This document shows, piece after piece, positions 42,834 to 51,428 of a DNA stretch of 64,000 nt (position 1 is its first letter; each line of letters opens with the position of its first letter). This stretch comes from Flammeovirga yaeyamensis (lineage in GTDB: Bacteria > Bacteroidota > Bacteroidia > Cytophagales > Flammeovirgaceae): positions 4,673,501-4,737,500 of the forward strand of contig NZ_CP076132.1 of NCBI RefSeq assembly GCF_018736045.1. The letters are read 5' to 3'. The notes below the pieces were generated by a model. That model saw only the letters and a program-made list of their open reading frames with translations. It was not told where the DNA came from and ran no database searches. The translations under genes and the position numbers were made by a program.

Positions 42834-43508
42834 ATGTATATAAGAAAACTAATTCTCCTTTCTTTATTATTTGTTTCTCCTTTGATGGTGTTTTCTCAGC
42901 AACCTGAATTTAAATCAATCAAAACTTTTACTGAAGGAAATATTACTACATTAGTTAAAAATGCTTCTATAAATATTTCAAAAAGATTATTTGAAACTGA
43001 TACAATAAGATTCAATTCAAACATGGATACTATCTTTTTCTCTTCCACTTATTTCAATAATATTTTTGTGACCTATCACCCAAATACTCGGAAAGAAAAA
43101 TTTCAAATAATACCTTCTAAAAAGGCATTTTATGTAGTTGAATTAGATTCTATCATTATCGATTCTTTAACCTTAAAGGAAAACAGTAAAAAGAAACTAG
43201 AATTTTTCCCTCAATGTGAAGCTGATTCTATTAATTTCTTAATGAAAGAACAAATTATCACACTGTCTGAAAATGCTAAAATCAAATTTGAATTATTTAT
43301 GGTAAAGGGAAATAAAATTCAGTATAACTTCTACACAAAAGATATTTCCATTTACATTTCAAAAGACATTCTAACAATTATCACAAACCCTGAAATTATT
43401 TCGATCCAAGGAAAAATTAAATCAAAGATCGATAAAAACGGATATCTAATTTTGAAACAAGACTGTATTTACAACAGTGAAACAAATATTCTCCGCCCCT
43501 TAAAATAA
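42834..43508 (+). CDS. Secreted protein of unknown function, inserted in the trp operon
   Basis: 224 residues. The signal peptide ends at PLMVFSQ. The mature part is a Ser/Asn/Lys-rich beta protein (IDSLTLKENSKKKLEF). No family is recognised. It starts only 37 bp from trpF in the opposite direction and is oriented against trp transcription. It is followed by an LptA-like lipoprotein gene. Confidence 0.65.
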   Translation: MYIRKLILLSLLFVSPLMVFSQQPEFKSIKTFTEGNITTLVKNASINISKRLFETDTIRFNSNMDTIFFSSTYFNNIFVTYHPNTRKEKFQIIPSKKAFYVVELDSIIIDSLTLKENSKKKLEFFPQCEADSINFLMKEQIITLSENAKIKFELFMVKGNKIQYNFYTKDISIYISKDILTIITNPEIISIQGKIKSKIDKNGYLILKQDCIYNSETNILRPLK

Positions 43509-43544
43509 TTTCAAAAAGAAGGAGGCAACTACTATCTTTGATAT

Positions 43545-43964
43545 ATGAAAAACATCAGTTTCCTTCTTCTTTTCGTTGTTTTGTTTCTTTCTGGATGCAA
43601 CCGACAATTCTACGACAGAGAGCGTTCTCTCGATTATACTGCTGATAATGCATATATCGATCAGAAGAAAAACATGCTCTGTCTAAGAGGAAACGCCGTT
43701 TTTATTGGTCCTGAAATTGAAATTACTGCAGATTCCATAGACCTTCACCATCGTTCTGGTTTGGTCGTTGTTTATGGAACTGAAGATGGTCCTGCCGAAG
43801 TATATATCAAAAGTGATAACCTAAAAGTATTGGGTAGCTACCGAATGGCGGGAAGTAGAGATACCTTCTACAGACCATTTGATTATTACCCTCAGGTGAA
43901 CCGACTTCGCTTTCATTCTGAAAAGAAACAGCCTTTCTTCAAGAAAACTAAAGTTGACCAATAA
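43545..43964 (+). CDS. OstA/LptA-like lipoprotein
   Basis: 139 residues. The lipobox FLSGC gives Cys at residue 18. Residues 40-75 (LCLRGNAVFIGPEIEITADSI, then DLHHRSGLVVVYG) follow the OstA-fold pattern of LptA, with a beta-jellyroll repeat of GNA-V and ADxI. Similar proteins carry lipopolysaccharide across the periplasm; a different role is possible because the sequence is short. Its last 17 bp overlap the end of trpC on the other strand. Its upstream neighbour is the secreted protein at 42834. Confidence 0.6.
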   Translation: MKNISFLLLFVVLFLSGCNRQFYDRERSLDYTADNAYIDQKKNMLCLRGNAVFIGPEIEITADSIDLHHRSGLVVVYGTEDGPAEVYIKSDNLKVLGSYRMAGSRDTFYRPFDYYPQVNRLRFHSEKKQPFFKKTKVDQ

Positions 43965-44730
43965 AGTCGATAGCCGCTTGTGCTGGATTCTCCGTTTTCA
44001 TGAAATTCTCTCCTATCAAAAAGCCTTTATAACCGTACGTCTTCAGCTCTTTGATATTCTCGATATTACTGATTCCACTTTCAGATACCTTCACAAATTC
44101 GTTAGGGATTTTCTCTGCCAACGCCTTCGACGTTTCGATGCTTACCTCAAACGTTTTCAAGTTTCTGTTATTTACACCGATCAAATCCATACATGGATCA
44201 ACATGGGCATTTAACTCTTCTTCGTTGTGCACTTCAAGAAGTACTTGCATACCCAAATTTCTAGCAACTGCAGCATATTGCTTACTCTCTTTTGGAGTCA
44301 AACAAGCAGCAATCAAAAGGATAAAATCTGCTCCAATCGACTTTGCCTCAATAATCTGATATTCATCAACGATGAAATCTTTACGGATAATCGGCACTGG
44401 AGAAACTGAACGAGCAGCTAACAAATCATCTACTGTTCCTCCGAAAAATTCCTGATCCGTTAAAACAGACATTGCTGACGCTCCAGCTTTGAAATACCCT
44501 TCGGCAACATCAGATACTTTGGCAGTACCGTTAATTAGTCCTTTTGAAGGAGATTGTCTTTTGAACTCAGCAATGATACCCGATTTCGTTGGACTTCCAA
44601 TCCACGCTTTCGCTGATACTGGTTCTTTATCAAATAGTGGTCTTGATTGTAAATCTGCCACTGTCAAAATTTCTTTTCTTGCTGCTACCTCTATCTTTTT
44701 GTGGGCAACGATTTTATCTAAAATAGTCAT
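43948..44730 (-). CDS. trpC: Indole-3-glycerol phosphate synthase
   Basis: 260 residues of a TIM barrel. IIAEFKRQSPSKG (the catalytic Lys and phosphate stretch), SVLTDQEFFGG, IRKDFIVDEYQIIEAKS, LIGVNNRNLKTF and VSESGI are as expected. It closes the indole ring from CdRP. It is 14 bp downstream of trpD and its 3' end overlaps the OstA-like gene. Confidence 0.97.
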   Translation of the reverse strand: MTILDKIVAHKKIEVAARKEILTVADLQSRPLFDKEPVSAKAWIGSPTKSGIIAEFKRQSPSKGLINGTAKVSDVAEGYFKAGASAMSVLTDQEFFGGTVDDLLAARSVSPVPIIRKDFIVDEYQIIEAKSIGADFILLIAACLTPKESKQYAAVARNLGMQVLLEVHNEEELNAHVDPCMDLIGVNNRNLKTFEVSIETSKALAEKIPNEFVKVSESGISNIENIKELKTYGYKGFLIGENFMKTENPAQAAIDFIGQL

Positions 44731-44744
44731 TTGATATCGACCTT

Positions 44745-45731
44745 TTATTGTGCTATTAATTTTTTGAATGAGTTCAATGCTGCTCCCGATGCTAAGGACT
44801 CTTTCGCTTGGGCAACACCTTCAATTAATGGAAGACCTTTACCTGTGGCAATCGCTACACCTGCATTGGCTAATACCGCTTGCTTCTGAGGTTCCGTTCC
44901 TTTATTCTCCAAAATATCAGTGAAGATCTTTGCCGACTCTGCAATTGATCCACCACCAAATAAAGATTCTTTCGTCTGATAATTCAATCCTAAATCTTCT
45001 GGCTTCAGTAACTTCTCGGCATCTTTAGTAATCATCTTAAATGGAGAAGTTAGAGAGATCTCATCGTAAATATCCAACGAGTGAAGGATGGCAAATTGCT
45101 TATCAGTTTGCTGATATAAGTAACCATACAAACGAGCAATTTCTAAGCTGAATACACCTACAATTTGTTTCTTAGGGAAAGAAGGGTTTACCATTGGTCC
45201 TAACATATTGAAGAATGTTTTCACACCCAATTCTCTACGAATCGGCGCTACATTTTTCATCGCTGGGTGGAACAATGGAGCGTGAATAAAGCAAATCCCT
45301 GCCTCCTCTAAATTTCTTTTCAGTGTATCGACATCGTTGGTGAAATCGTATCCGAAATGGGCCATCAAGTTAGACGATCCACACACAGAAGAAACACCAT
45401 TGTTACCATGTTTGGCCACATTTTGTCCGGCTCCTGCTACAATAAACGATGATAAAGTCGAGATGTTGAATGTATCCTGACCGTCACCACCTGTACCACA
45501 CAAATCCATGGCATCGAAATCGTCTAAGTCAATTCTTAGACACAATTCCAACATGGCATCTCTAAAACCAGTAAGTTCTTCCACGGTGATGCTTCGCATA
45601 GAATACACCGTTAAAAATGCAGCAATCTGAGAAGGGTTAAACTCTCCCTGTGCCAGTTTAGTTAAGGTTTCTCTTGCCTCTACTTCCGACAAAGAACCGT
45701 ACTCGAAAAGTCTGTTTAAAATCTTTTTCAT
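44745..45731 (-). CDS. trpD: Anthranilate phosphoribosyltransferase
   Basis: 328 residues. DLCGTGGDGQDTFNIST (the PRPP-binding Gly-rich loop), AKHGNNGVSSVCGSSN and PMVNPSFPKKQIVGV match the family. It transfers phosphoribosyl to anthranilate. Near-contiguous with trpG (10 bp) and trpC (14 bp). Confidence 0.97.
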   Translation of the reverse strand: MKKILNRLFEYGSLSEVEARETLTKLAQGEFNPSQIAAFLTVYSMRSITVEELTGFRDAMLELCLRIDLDDFDAMDLCGTGGDGQDTFNISTLSSFIVAGAGQNVAKHGNNGVSSVCGSSNLMAHFGYDFTNDVDTLKRNLEEAGICFIHAPLFHPAMKNVAPIRRELGVKTFFNMLGPMVNPSFPKKQIVGVFSLEIARLYGYLYQQTDKQFAILHSLDIYDEISLTSPFKMITKDAEKLLKPEDLGLNYQTKESLFGGGSIAESAKIFTDILENKGTEPQKQAVLANAGVAIATGKGLPLIEGVAQAKESLASGAALNSFKKLIAQ

Positions 45732-45741
45732 AATCCTTGAT

Positions 45742-46314
45742 TTATCCCTGTACCCAGTTTTTAAGCATTTCCATACCGTGTTCTGTCAATACCGATTCTG
45801 GATGGAATTGTACGCCTTGAACATCAAATTCTTTATGTTGAACGGCCATTACATAGCCTTTTTCGTCTCTAGCGGTTACTTGCAATGGTGTTCCTGCTAA
45901 GCTATCCGATTGAATCACCCAAGAGTGGTAATGTCCAATTTTAAATGTGTTAGGCAATCCTTGGAACAAACGAGCGTCTGGAGTCGTTACCTGTGCCGTG
46001 TCTTGAACACCATGCAATGGATAATTATTTGCTAATGATGCTCCGAAAGCTTCTCCTATAGCCTGATGCCCTAAACAAACGCCTAAAATACTTTTCGACG
46101 AGGCATATTCTTTAATCACCTGCGGCATAATGCCCGCTTCTGATGGAATACCCGGTCCAGGAGAAAGAAGGATTTTGTCGTATTTACCGACTTTCTCTAA
46201 AGTAATTTTATCGTTTCTAAATATATCTACCTCTTGCCCTAACTCTCTTAAATAATGCACCAAGTTGTACACAAACGAGTCGTAATTATCGAGCACTAAT
46301 ATCTTATTCTTCAT
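45742..46314 (-). CDS. trpG: Anthranilate synthase component II (glutamine amidotransferase)
   Basis: 190 residues of a class I glutamine amidotransferase. The oxyanion loop SPGPGIPSEAG, the nucleophile Cys80 in GVCLGHQAIG and His171/Glu173 in VQFHPES form the triad. It supplies ammonia to TrpE. It is unfused, ends 10 bp before trpD and starts 18 bp after trpE. It could also serve as PabA in folate synthesis. Confidence 0.96.
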   Translation of the reverse strand: MKNKILVLDNYDSFVYNLVHYLRELGQEVDIFRNDKITLEKVGKYDKILLSPGPGIPSEAGIMPQVIKEYASSKSILGVCLGHQAIGEAFGASLANNYPLHGVQDTAQVTTPDARLFQGLPNTFKIGHYHSWVIQSDSLAGTPLQVTARDEKGYVMAVQHKEFDVQGVQFHPESVLTEHGMEMLKNWVQG

Positions 46315-46332
46315 CTCTTCTTTTCTTCTCTA

Positions 46333-47739
46333 TTATAAATTCTCCGCTTTGTCCATTGCATTTCTCAGTGCTGCCAATTTGTTGTGCACCTCTTGCAATT
46401 CACTTTCCTCCGACGATTGTGCCACTACACCTGCACCCGCTCTATACGTTAACTGATTGTCCAAACTTAAGAACGAACGGATCATAATTGCGTGGTTGAA
46501 GTCGCCATCAAAACTCATAAAACCAATCGCACCACCGTAGAAACTTCTTCTCACGTTTTCATACTTGTCGATTAATTCCATGGCCTTGTATTTAGGCGAT
46601 CCAGATAATGTACCTGCAGGGAAAGTATCGGCCACTACTCTCAAAGGATCTGTGCCTTCTGTAAGCTGACCATTCACTTTAGATACCAAGTGAATCAAAT
46701 GAGAATAATATTGGATTTCTTTAAATACTTCTACTTCTACCTCATCTCCATTTCTACTCAAATCGTTTCTGGCTAAATCAACTAGCATGACGTGTTCTGA
46801 GTTTTCTTTTGGATCGTTGTATAACTCTTGAGCGATTTCCGCATCCTTTTTGTCATTACCCGTACGCTTAAATGTACCAGCAATTGGATGGATCGTCGCT
46901 TGCTTATCTTTTATTATAATTTGTGCCTCCGGCGATGAACCAAAGATCTTGTATGTACCGTAATCGAAATAGAATAAATAAGGTGATGGGTTAATTGATC
47001 TCAAGGCTCTATATACATTGAACTCGTCGCCTTGGAAGTTTTGTTGATAACGTCTTGATAAAACGATTTGGAAAACATCTCCTCTAAAACAGTGATCTTT
47101 TCCTTTCTTAATCACATCTAAAAATTCTTGATCAGTGAAGTTGGTCGTTTCCTCTCCCACTCTCGAGAAGTGATAAGCAGGATAGTTTTTACTTTTGATC
47201 AACGTCTTAATTTCTTCGATATTACTTTCTGATGCTTCCCCTTCAGGAATGTGCTCAAAAATATGCAGCTCATTTTTAAAGTGGTTGATCGCTATCACAT
47301 ATCTAAATGCTTGATATCGAATCTGAGGAATCTCTGTATCTACTTTATCCTTATCAAAAGTAATTTCCTCGAACGATTGTACCGCATCGTAAGTCATGTA
47401 TCCGAATAAACCATGAGAAGCAAACTTTTGGTGTTCCTCATTTTTGTATTCAAATGACTTCGAGAATGTCGATAATGCTGCTAAAGCTTCCTCATAATTA
47501 TCAAGATTTCGTTTTTGCTCCTCTTCTCCAGGATACTGAATTCTTAATTCTTTATCATTAACTGAAAACTCGGCAACAGGTTCACAACAGATAAAAGAGT
47601 AACTGTTATCAGCCCCATGGTAATCCGAACTTTCTAATAGTAAGCTATTGGCAAAACGGTCTCTCACCCTCAAGTAAATACTTACTGGAGTCACCGTATC
47701 GGCTAGTAATTCAGCGTGTGTGTTGATGAAACGGTACAT
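46333..47739 (-). CDS. trpE: Anthranilate synthase component I
   Basis: 468 residues. The Trp feedback motif LLESS (residues 34-38) is present near the N-terminus, which means the enzyme is probably inhibited by tryptophan. The chorismate-binding domain includes FQIVLSRRYQQNF, SPEAQ, HPIAGTFKRTGN and AGTLSGSPKYKAMELID. It is the first structural gene of the operon; a leader peptide with three Trp codons and an attenuator lie upstream. Confidence 0.97.
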   Translation of the reverse strand: MYRFINTHAELLADTVTPVSIYLRVRDRFANSLLLESSDYHGADNSYSFICCEPVAEFSVNDKELRIQYPGEEEQKRNLDNYEEALAALSTFSKSFEYKNEEHQKFASHGLFGYMTYDAVQSFEEITFDKDKVDTEIPQIRYQAFRYVIAINHFKNELHIFEHIPEGEASESNIEEIKTLIKSKNYPAYHFSRVGEETTNFTDQEFLDVIKKGKDHCFRGDVFQIVLSRRYQQNFQGDEFNVYRALRSINPSPYLFYFDYGTYKIFGSSPEAQIIIKDKQATIHPIAGTFKRTGNDKKDAEIAQELYNDPKENSEHVMLVDLARNDLSRNGDEVEVEVFKEIQYYSHLIHLVSKVNGQLTEGTDPLRVVADTFPAGTLSGSPKYKAMELIDKYENVRRSFYGGAIGFMSFDGDFNHAIMIRSFLSLDNQLTYRAGAGVVAQSSEESELQEVHNKLAALRNAMDKAENL

Positions 47740-47785
47740 GTTATTTTAATTTATTTTTTTGACTGCAAAAAGTATGAACATAAAA

Positions 47786-47813
47786 AAAGCTCACTGAGTG
47801 ATCAGCGAGCTTT
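47786..47813 (-). terminator. trp attenuator
   Basis: AAAGCTCACTGA and TCAGCGAGCTTT form a 12-bp stem (one mismatch-type pair) with a 4-nt loop; on the minus strand a run of seven T follows. It lies between the leader peptide and trpE. TCACTCA within it can alternatively pair with TGAGTGA at the leader stop codon, which provides an antiterminator. Confidence 0.88.
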
Positions 47814-47860
47814 TTTTATAATATATATCTTGAAAAATATAGCTATACGCGACTGTTCAC

Positions 47861-47923
47861 TCAATTGGAATTAACTGAGCGCCACCACCACGATAAAACG
47901 ATATTTTTGATTGCATTTTTCAT
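47861..47923 (-). CDS. trpL: trp leader peptide with three consecutive Trp codons
   Basis: A 20-residue peptide, MKNAIKNIVLSWWWRSVNSN, with TGG TGG TGG at codons 12-14, and TGA as stop. It is upstream of the attenuator at 47786-47813 and of trpE. When tryptophan is scarce the ribosome should stall at the Trp run. The stalled ribosome would cover CTCA (47876-47879), which otherwise pairs with TGAG at 47860-47863. The released TGAGTGA could then pair with TCACTCA of the terminator (47795-47801) and prevent termination. The peptide and hairpins are seen directly; the mechanism is inferred from the classical model. Confidence 0.9.
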   Translation of the reverse strand: MKNAIKNIVLSWWWRSVNSN

Positions 47924-48251
47924 TATGCGATAAAAGTAGTGAGTAGAAAGTTAATTCCCAACGAATTATTGATTTTTTCGATGACATCAACAAAAAAACA
48001 ATAATCACAAGTATTTTATTAACAAATATTGCTTTTTATTGAAAATTTTCAAACAAAACCAACCAATCTTTCAACGATTAATATTTGATTAACTATTTAG
48101 CTATCAAAAACTCTCTGTTATTTTGATTTGTTTAAGATTTCCACGAAAGTTATCACTATCTATTCTTCAAAGTTTATAGTATTTTTAGCCAAATATCTCA
48201 CAAGTCTCAAAAGTGATCACACTAATTGAACGATCTAAGCTAATCGAATAA
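47924..48251. other. Divergent trp/ABC intergenic region
   Basis: Holds the trp promoter candidate and presumably the ABC operon promoter. No ORF or RNA gene beyond those listed is seen. Confidence 0.5.
47996..48026 (-). promoter_or_regulatory. Candidate trp operon promoter
   Basis: On the minus strand, TTTG (48026-48023) lies 19 nt upstream of TATTGTTT (48003-47996), resembling the Bacteroidota -33/-7 pair (TTTG / TAnnTTTG). It would leave a 5' UTR of about 65 nt before trpL. A closer candidate at 47938-47931 would make trpL leaderless. Confidence 0.35.
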
Positions 48252-48893
48252 ATGATTCAAATACATCAACTTATATATAAATATCCAAAAGGGGTTGAAA
48301 TCAGTTTTCCTGATTTTGAAATTAAATCTGGAGAAGAAATTTTGATTCTTGGTGCTTCCGGATGTGGAAAAACCACTTTACTCCATGTATTGGGAGGTTT
48401 ACTTCCTGCAACGTCAGGTAAAGTGATTATCAACGACACGGATATTACTCAACTTACAGGAAGTAAAGTAGATCAATTCCGCGGGAAAAATATTGGTGTG
48501 ATTTTCCAGAAGCCGCATTTTGCTAGAGCATTAACAGTAAAAGAAAATTTAGCTTTTGCTCAGAAAGCTGGAGGCAAAAAAGTAGATAGTGGTAGAATCA
48601 AACATTTATTGGAAAGATTGGATATTGCCCAACATATTGATGCTAGTCCAAGTAATATGAGTGAGGGGGAAAAACAACGTCTGAGTGTCGCTATGGCACT
48701 CATCAATAAGCCTGCATTATTATTGGCTGATGAACCCACAGCGAGTTTAGACGATGAACATGCCAATGAGGTAATTCAATTATTAAGAGAAATGGCTTCT
48801 GAAGAAAATTCAGCTTTAGCGATTGTTACTCACGACAGCCGATTAAAAGAAGCCTTTGCAGAAAGAACACTTACCTTATCTAAACTTCACTAA
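48252..48893 (+). CDS. ABC transporter ATPase (LolD/MacB-like)
   Basis: 213 residues. Walker A GASGCGKT at 34-41, signature MSEGEKQRLSVA, Walker B LLLADEPTAS and the H-loop VTHD are present. The MSEGEKQ signature and size fit the LolD/MacB/DevA type of ATPase that acts with FtsX-family permeases. The permease starts 8 bp downstream. Confidence 0.93.
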   Translation: MIQIHQLIYKYPKGVEISFPDFEIKSGEEILILGASGCGKTTLLHVLGGLLPATSGKVIINDTDITQLTGSKVDQFRGKNIGVIFQKPHFARALTVKENLAFAQKAGGKKVDSGRIKHLLERLDIAQHIDASPSNMSEGEKQRLSVAMALINKPALLLADEPTASLDDEHANEVIQLLREMASEENSALAIVTHDSRLKEAFAERTLTLSKLH

Positions 48894-48900
48894 GCCAATT

Positions 48901-50139
48901 ATGAATATCTTTAAGTTTGCCTGGAAAAATTTATGGCATAAGCCTTTAAATACATCATTAAATCTTATCCTTTTTGCCTTTGGGGTAAGTATTATTTCTG
49001 CTTTATTACTCTCTCAAGATTATTTTGAGAAAACACTGAAGAAAAATCAAGCAGGTATTGGTATGGTTGTCGGTGCGAAAGGAAGTCCTTTACAACTTAT
49101 TCTCTGTGCCATTTATCAAGTAGATACTCCTACCGGAAATATCCCTTTATCTGAAACCAAACGTTTAAAAAAACATCCTTTGGTTTCAAAAGCTATCCCT
49201 CAATCTTTAGGTGATTCTTATAAAGGCTATCGAATTGTAGGTACTACTCATGAATACCCTGAATTATATAAAGCAGAAATCGCTTCAGGAAAAATGTTTG
49301 ATGAAAACAAATCATTAGAAGTAACTGTTGGATCTGCTGTGGCTAAAAAACTAGGTTTAAAACTTGGAGATGATTTTCATTCAGCTCATGGCATTGGAGA
49401 AGGTGGACACGAACACGATCATGAACATTTTGAAGTAGTCGGTATTTTAAAACCTACAGGCACAGTGATCGATCAATTGTTATTAACGAGTTTGTCTTCT
49501 ATTTGGGATGTACATAAACACGAAAAACCAAGTGGAGCCAATTATGGGAATTTATCTAGTAAAAAAGAGGAACATCATCATGATGATCATGAGGAAGATA
49601 GAGAAATCACTAACCTTCTGATTAAGTTTAGAAACCCAATGGGTGCCATCACTTTACCTAGAATGGTGAATGAACAAACCTCTATGCAAGCCGCTTCTCC
49701 TGCTTATGAAACATCAAGATTATTGTCTTTATTAGATGATGCGATCAAAGCACTAAAAGCTTTAGCTGTTGCTATTATGATTGTTTCTGGCTTGAGTATT
49801 TTCATCTCGCTATATAATTCATTGAAAGAGAGAAAATACGAATTGGCCTATTTACGATCTTTAGGTACATCTCAAAGATATATTTTTAGTCTTTTATTAA
49901 TAGAAGGTTTACTGTGTTCTTTCATTGGGTTTGGGATAGGAATGTTACTGAGTCATGGGAGTATTTATATAGCAGCGACGCAAATTGATACATTAGCGGC
50001 GTTAAATATTGGTGGTACATCATTTAACTCGGGAGAAATTGTTTTATTTGCAAGTACAATCGGTATTGGATTTTTAGCTTCTATACTTCCTGCACTTCAA
50101 GCAGCACGTACTAACATATCAAAAGCTTTATCAGAATAA
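48901..50139 (+). CDS. FtsX-family ABC permease with histidine-rich loops
   Basis: About 412 residues from ATG at 48901 (MNIFKFAWKNLWHKPLNTSLN); an upstream ATG at 48856 overlaps the ATPase gene. One N-terminal TM segment, a large periplasmic MacB-like domain and three C-terminal TM segments (about residues 290-410) give the usual FtsX/LolE arrangement. The periplasmic domain has two His-rich stretches, EGGHEHDHEHFE and EEHHHDDHEEDRE, which suggest metal binding. It is followed by a small secreted protein and a MerC-like protein, so a metal-related function is plausible. Confidence 0.85.
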   Translation: MNIFKFAWKNLWHKPLNTSLNLILFAFGVSIISALLLSQDYFEKTLKKNQAGIGMVVGAKGSPLQLILCAIYQVDTPTGNIPLSETKRLKKHPLVSKAIPQSLGDSYKGYRIVGTTHEYPELYKAEIASGKMFDENKSLEVTVGSAVAKKLGLKLGDDFHSAHGIGEGGHEHDHEHFEVVGILKPTGTVIDQLLLTSLSSIWDVHKHEKPSGANYGNLSSKKEEHHHDDHEEDREITNLLIKFRNPMGAITLPRMVNEQTSMQAASPAYETSRLLSLLDDAIKALKALAVAIMIVSGLSIFISLYNSLKERKYELAYLRSLGTSQRYIFSLLLIEGLLCSFIGFGIGMLLSHGSIYIAATQIDTLAALNIGGTSFNSGEIVLFASTIGIGFLASILPALQAARTNISKALSE

Positions 50140-50141
50140 AC

Positions 50142-50579
50142 ATGAAATATATCACTTTCGTCTTACTACTTTTTTCATTCTTGACTACTTCATATGCACA
50201 AGATGATAACAATCCTTGGAAGACTTTAAGTCATGTAGAAATGAAAACCTACATGGACGAAACCTTAGGCTTTGAGGTTTCAGAACCTATTTTCGGCCCT
50301 GAAGTAGAAATGCTAGACGGTTCATTTATCACTATATCCGGTTATATTTTACCAGTGGATAGTGAAGATGGGACAAGTATCATCTCTTTTATGCCTTTCG
50401 CTAGTTGTTTCTTTTGTGGAAATGCAGGCCCTGAAACAGTAATGGAATTGGATATTCCCAAAGTGCAAAGTCAGGTAAATAAAAAAGTGACGGTGAGAGG
50501 ACAGTTAAAATTAAACAGAGATGATTTTTATAGTTTAATCTATAAACTTAAAAATACAGAACTCATCAAAGTCGAATAG
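50142..50579 (+). CDS. Small secreted protein, weakly DUF3299-like
   Basis: 145 residues. The signal peptide ends at TTSYAQ. The middle part (FITISGYILPVDSEDGTSII, then SFMPFASCFFCGNAGPE) contains a Cys-x2-Cys pair and recalls DUF3299 periplasmic proteins. The end is KVTVRGQLKLN and LKNTELIKV, an OB-like beta pattern. The gene starts 2 bp after the FtsX permease and is cotranscribed. The Cys pair may bind a metal or act in redox. Confidence 0.7.
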   Translation: MKYITFVLLLFSFLTTSYAQDDNNPWKTLSHVEMKTYMDETLGFEVSEPIFGPEVEMLDGSFITISGYILPVDSEDGTSIISFMPFASCFFCGNAGPETVMELDIPKVQSQVNKKVTVRGQLKLNRDDFYSLIYKLKNTELIKVE

Positions 50580-50610
50580 TATTTGATATTCATTTATCGA
50601 ATGGATATAA

Positions 50611-50649
50611 AAAAAGAGTTAGTTCAGTGTAATTGAGCTAACTCTTTTT
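50611..50649. terminator. Bidirectional terminator
   Basis: AAAAAGAGTTAG and CTAACTCTTTTT pair around a 15-nt section that itself can pair (TTCA/TTGA); it separates convergent genes. Confidence 0.8.
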
Positions 50650-50683
50650 TAATTATCGTAACGACTATAAAAGTCTTATTCTC

Positions 50684-51142
50684 TTAATTTGATTTTACCA
50701 CACACAATTCAGAATCACATGAATGATCCTTTCCATGTGTTTTTTTCATATTCATAAAATGAAGTGCGATCAATGAAAATGATGCGGAGTAAGAGATGAC
50801 TGCTAACCACATAGGTTCAAAACCTGCATATTTTACTAACATGGTAGTAGCATACACTAAATATGACATCCACATTCCTACTTTCATCCAACGGATACAA
50901 GATTTTCTGGAAGCAAAATAAACCGCAATACCTCCTATTAAAACCATTGAGATATCTAGAACTCCAAAAAAATCCATGGTATGCGAGTGTGCATGATCAT
51001 GTCCCTCATGTGCATGAGATAAAGCAGAAGTAAAAATAATTACTCCTGAAGTAAGAATACAATGTATTAAACAAAACAAGGATCCAGTAAAGCCAATTTG
51101 ATCGGCATATCTTTCTAGTCTTAATCGTAAGGAATTGATCAT
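50684..51142 (-). CDS. MerC-domain membrane protein
   Basis: 152 residues with about four TM segments. FCLIHCILTSGVIIF (the Cys-x4-Cys-like stretch in TM1), a His-rich loop SHAHEGHDHAHSHTMDF, and SRKSCIRWMKVGMWM are as in MerC-type proteins. The C-terminus has DHSCDSELCVVKSN, another Cys/His-rich tail. MerC proteins bring Hg(II) or other divalent metals through the inner membrane. Its location opposite an ABC system with His-rich loops links both to metal handling. Confidence 0.82.
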   Translation of the reverse strand: MINSLRLRLERYADQIGFTGSLFCLIHCILTSGVIIFTSALSHAHEGHDHAHSHTMDFFGVLDISMVLIGGIAVYFASRKSCIRWMKVGMWMSYLVYATTMLVKYAGFEPMWLAVISYSASFSLIALHFMNMKKTHGKDHSCDSELCVVKSN

Positions 51143-51351
51143 GATGCAAAATTATATCTCGATTCTTTTTTTTGCAAACTTGTTGCAACAAAGATGTAGT
51201 TGCATTTACAAAAATTATCCTAATTCAGCATATATCAATATTTATTTGCGAAAATATATTCCATAAAATCTCCAACATTCGTTTAAACATTAATGATTTA
51301 TCATATTTTCATGTAAAAAATCAAATATTTAATGATCAAATCGTCAAGAAC

Positions 51352-51382
51352 TTTGAATAAGTAGAACTTTTGTTCAAATTTG
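51352..51382 (+). promoter_or_regulatory. Candidate suf operon promoter
   Basis: TTTG at 51352-51355 is 19 nt upstream of CAAATTTG at 51375-51382, close to the Bacteroidota TTTG / TAnnTTTG consensus, and about 45 bp before sufS. Confidence 0.4.
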
Positions 51383-51428
51383 CAGTTAATATGTATATAG
51401 ATTTATTCTAAATAACTTTTTTTTGATA

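Noticed and set aside
43948..44730. Long open frames on the plus strand opposite trpC
   Set aside because: They are shadows of a well-conserved trpC and have no family similarity or upstream signals.
51143..51428. Riboswitch or RNA gene between MerC and sufS
   Set aside because: Only AT-rich sequence with a promoter-like pair is seen; no stable structure.
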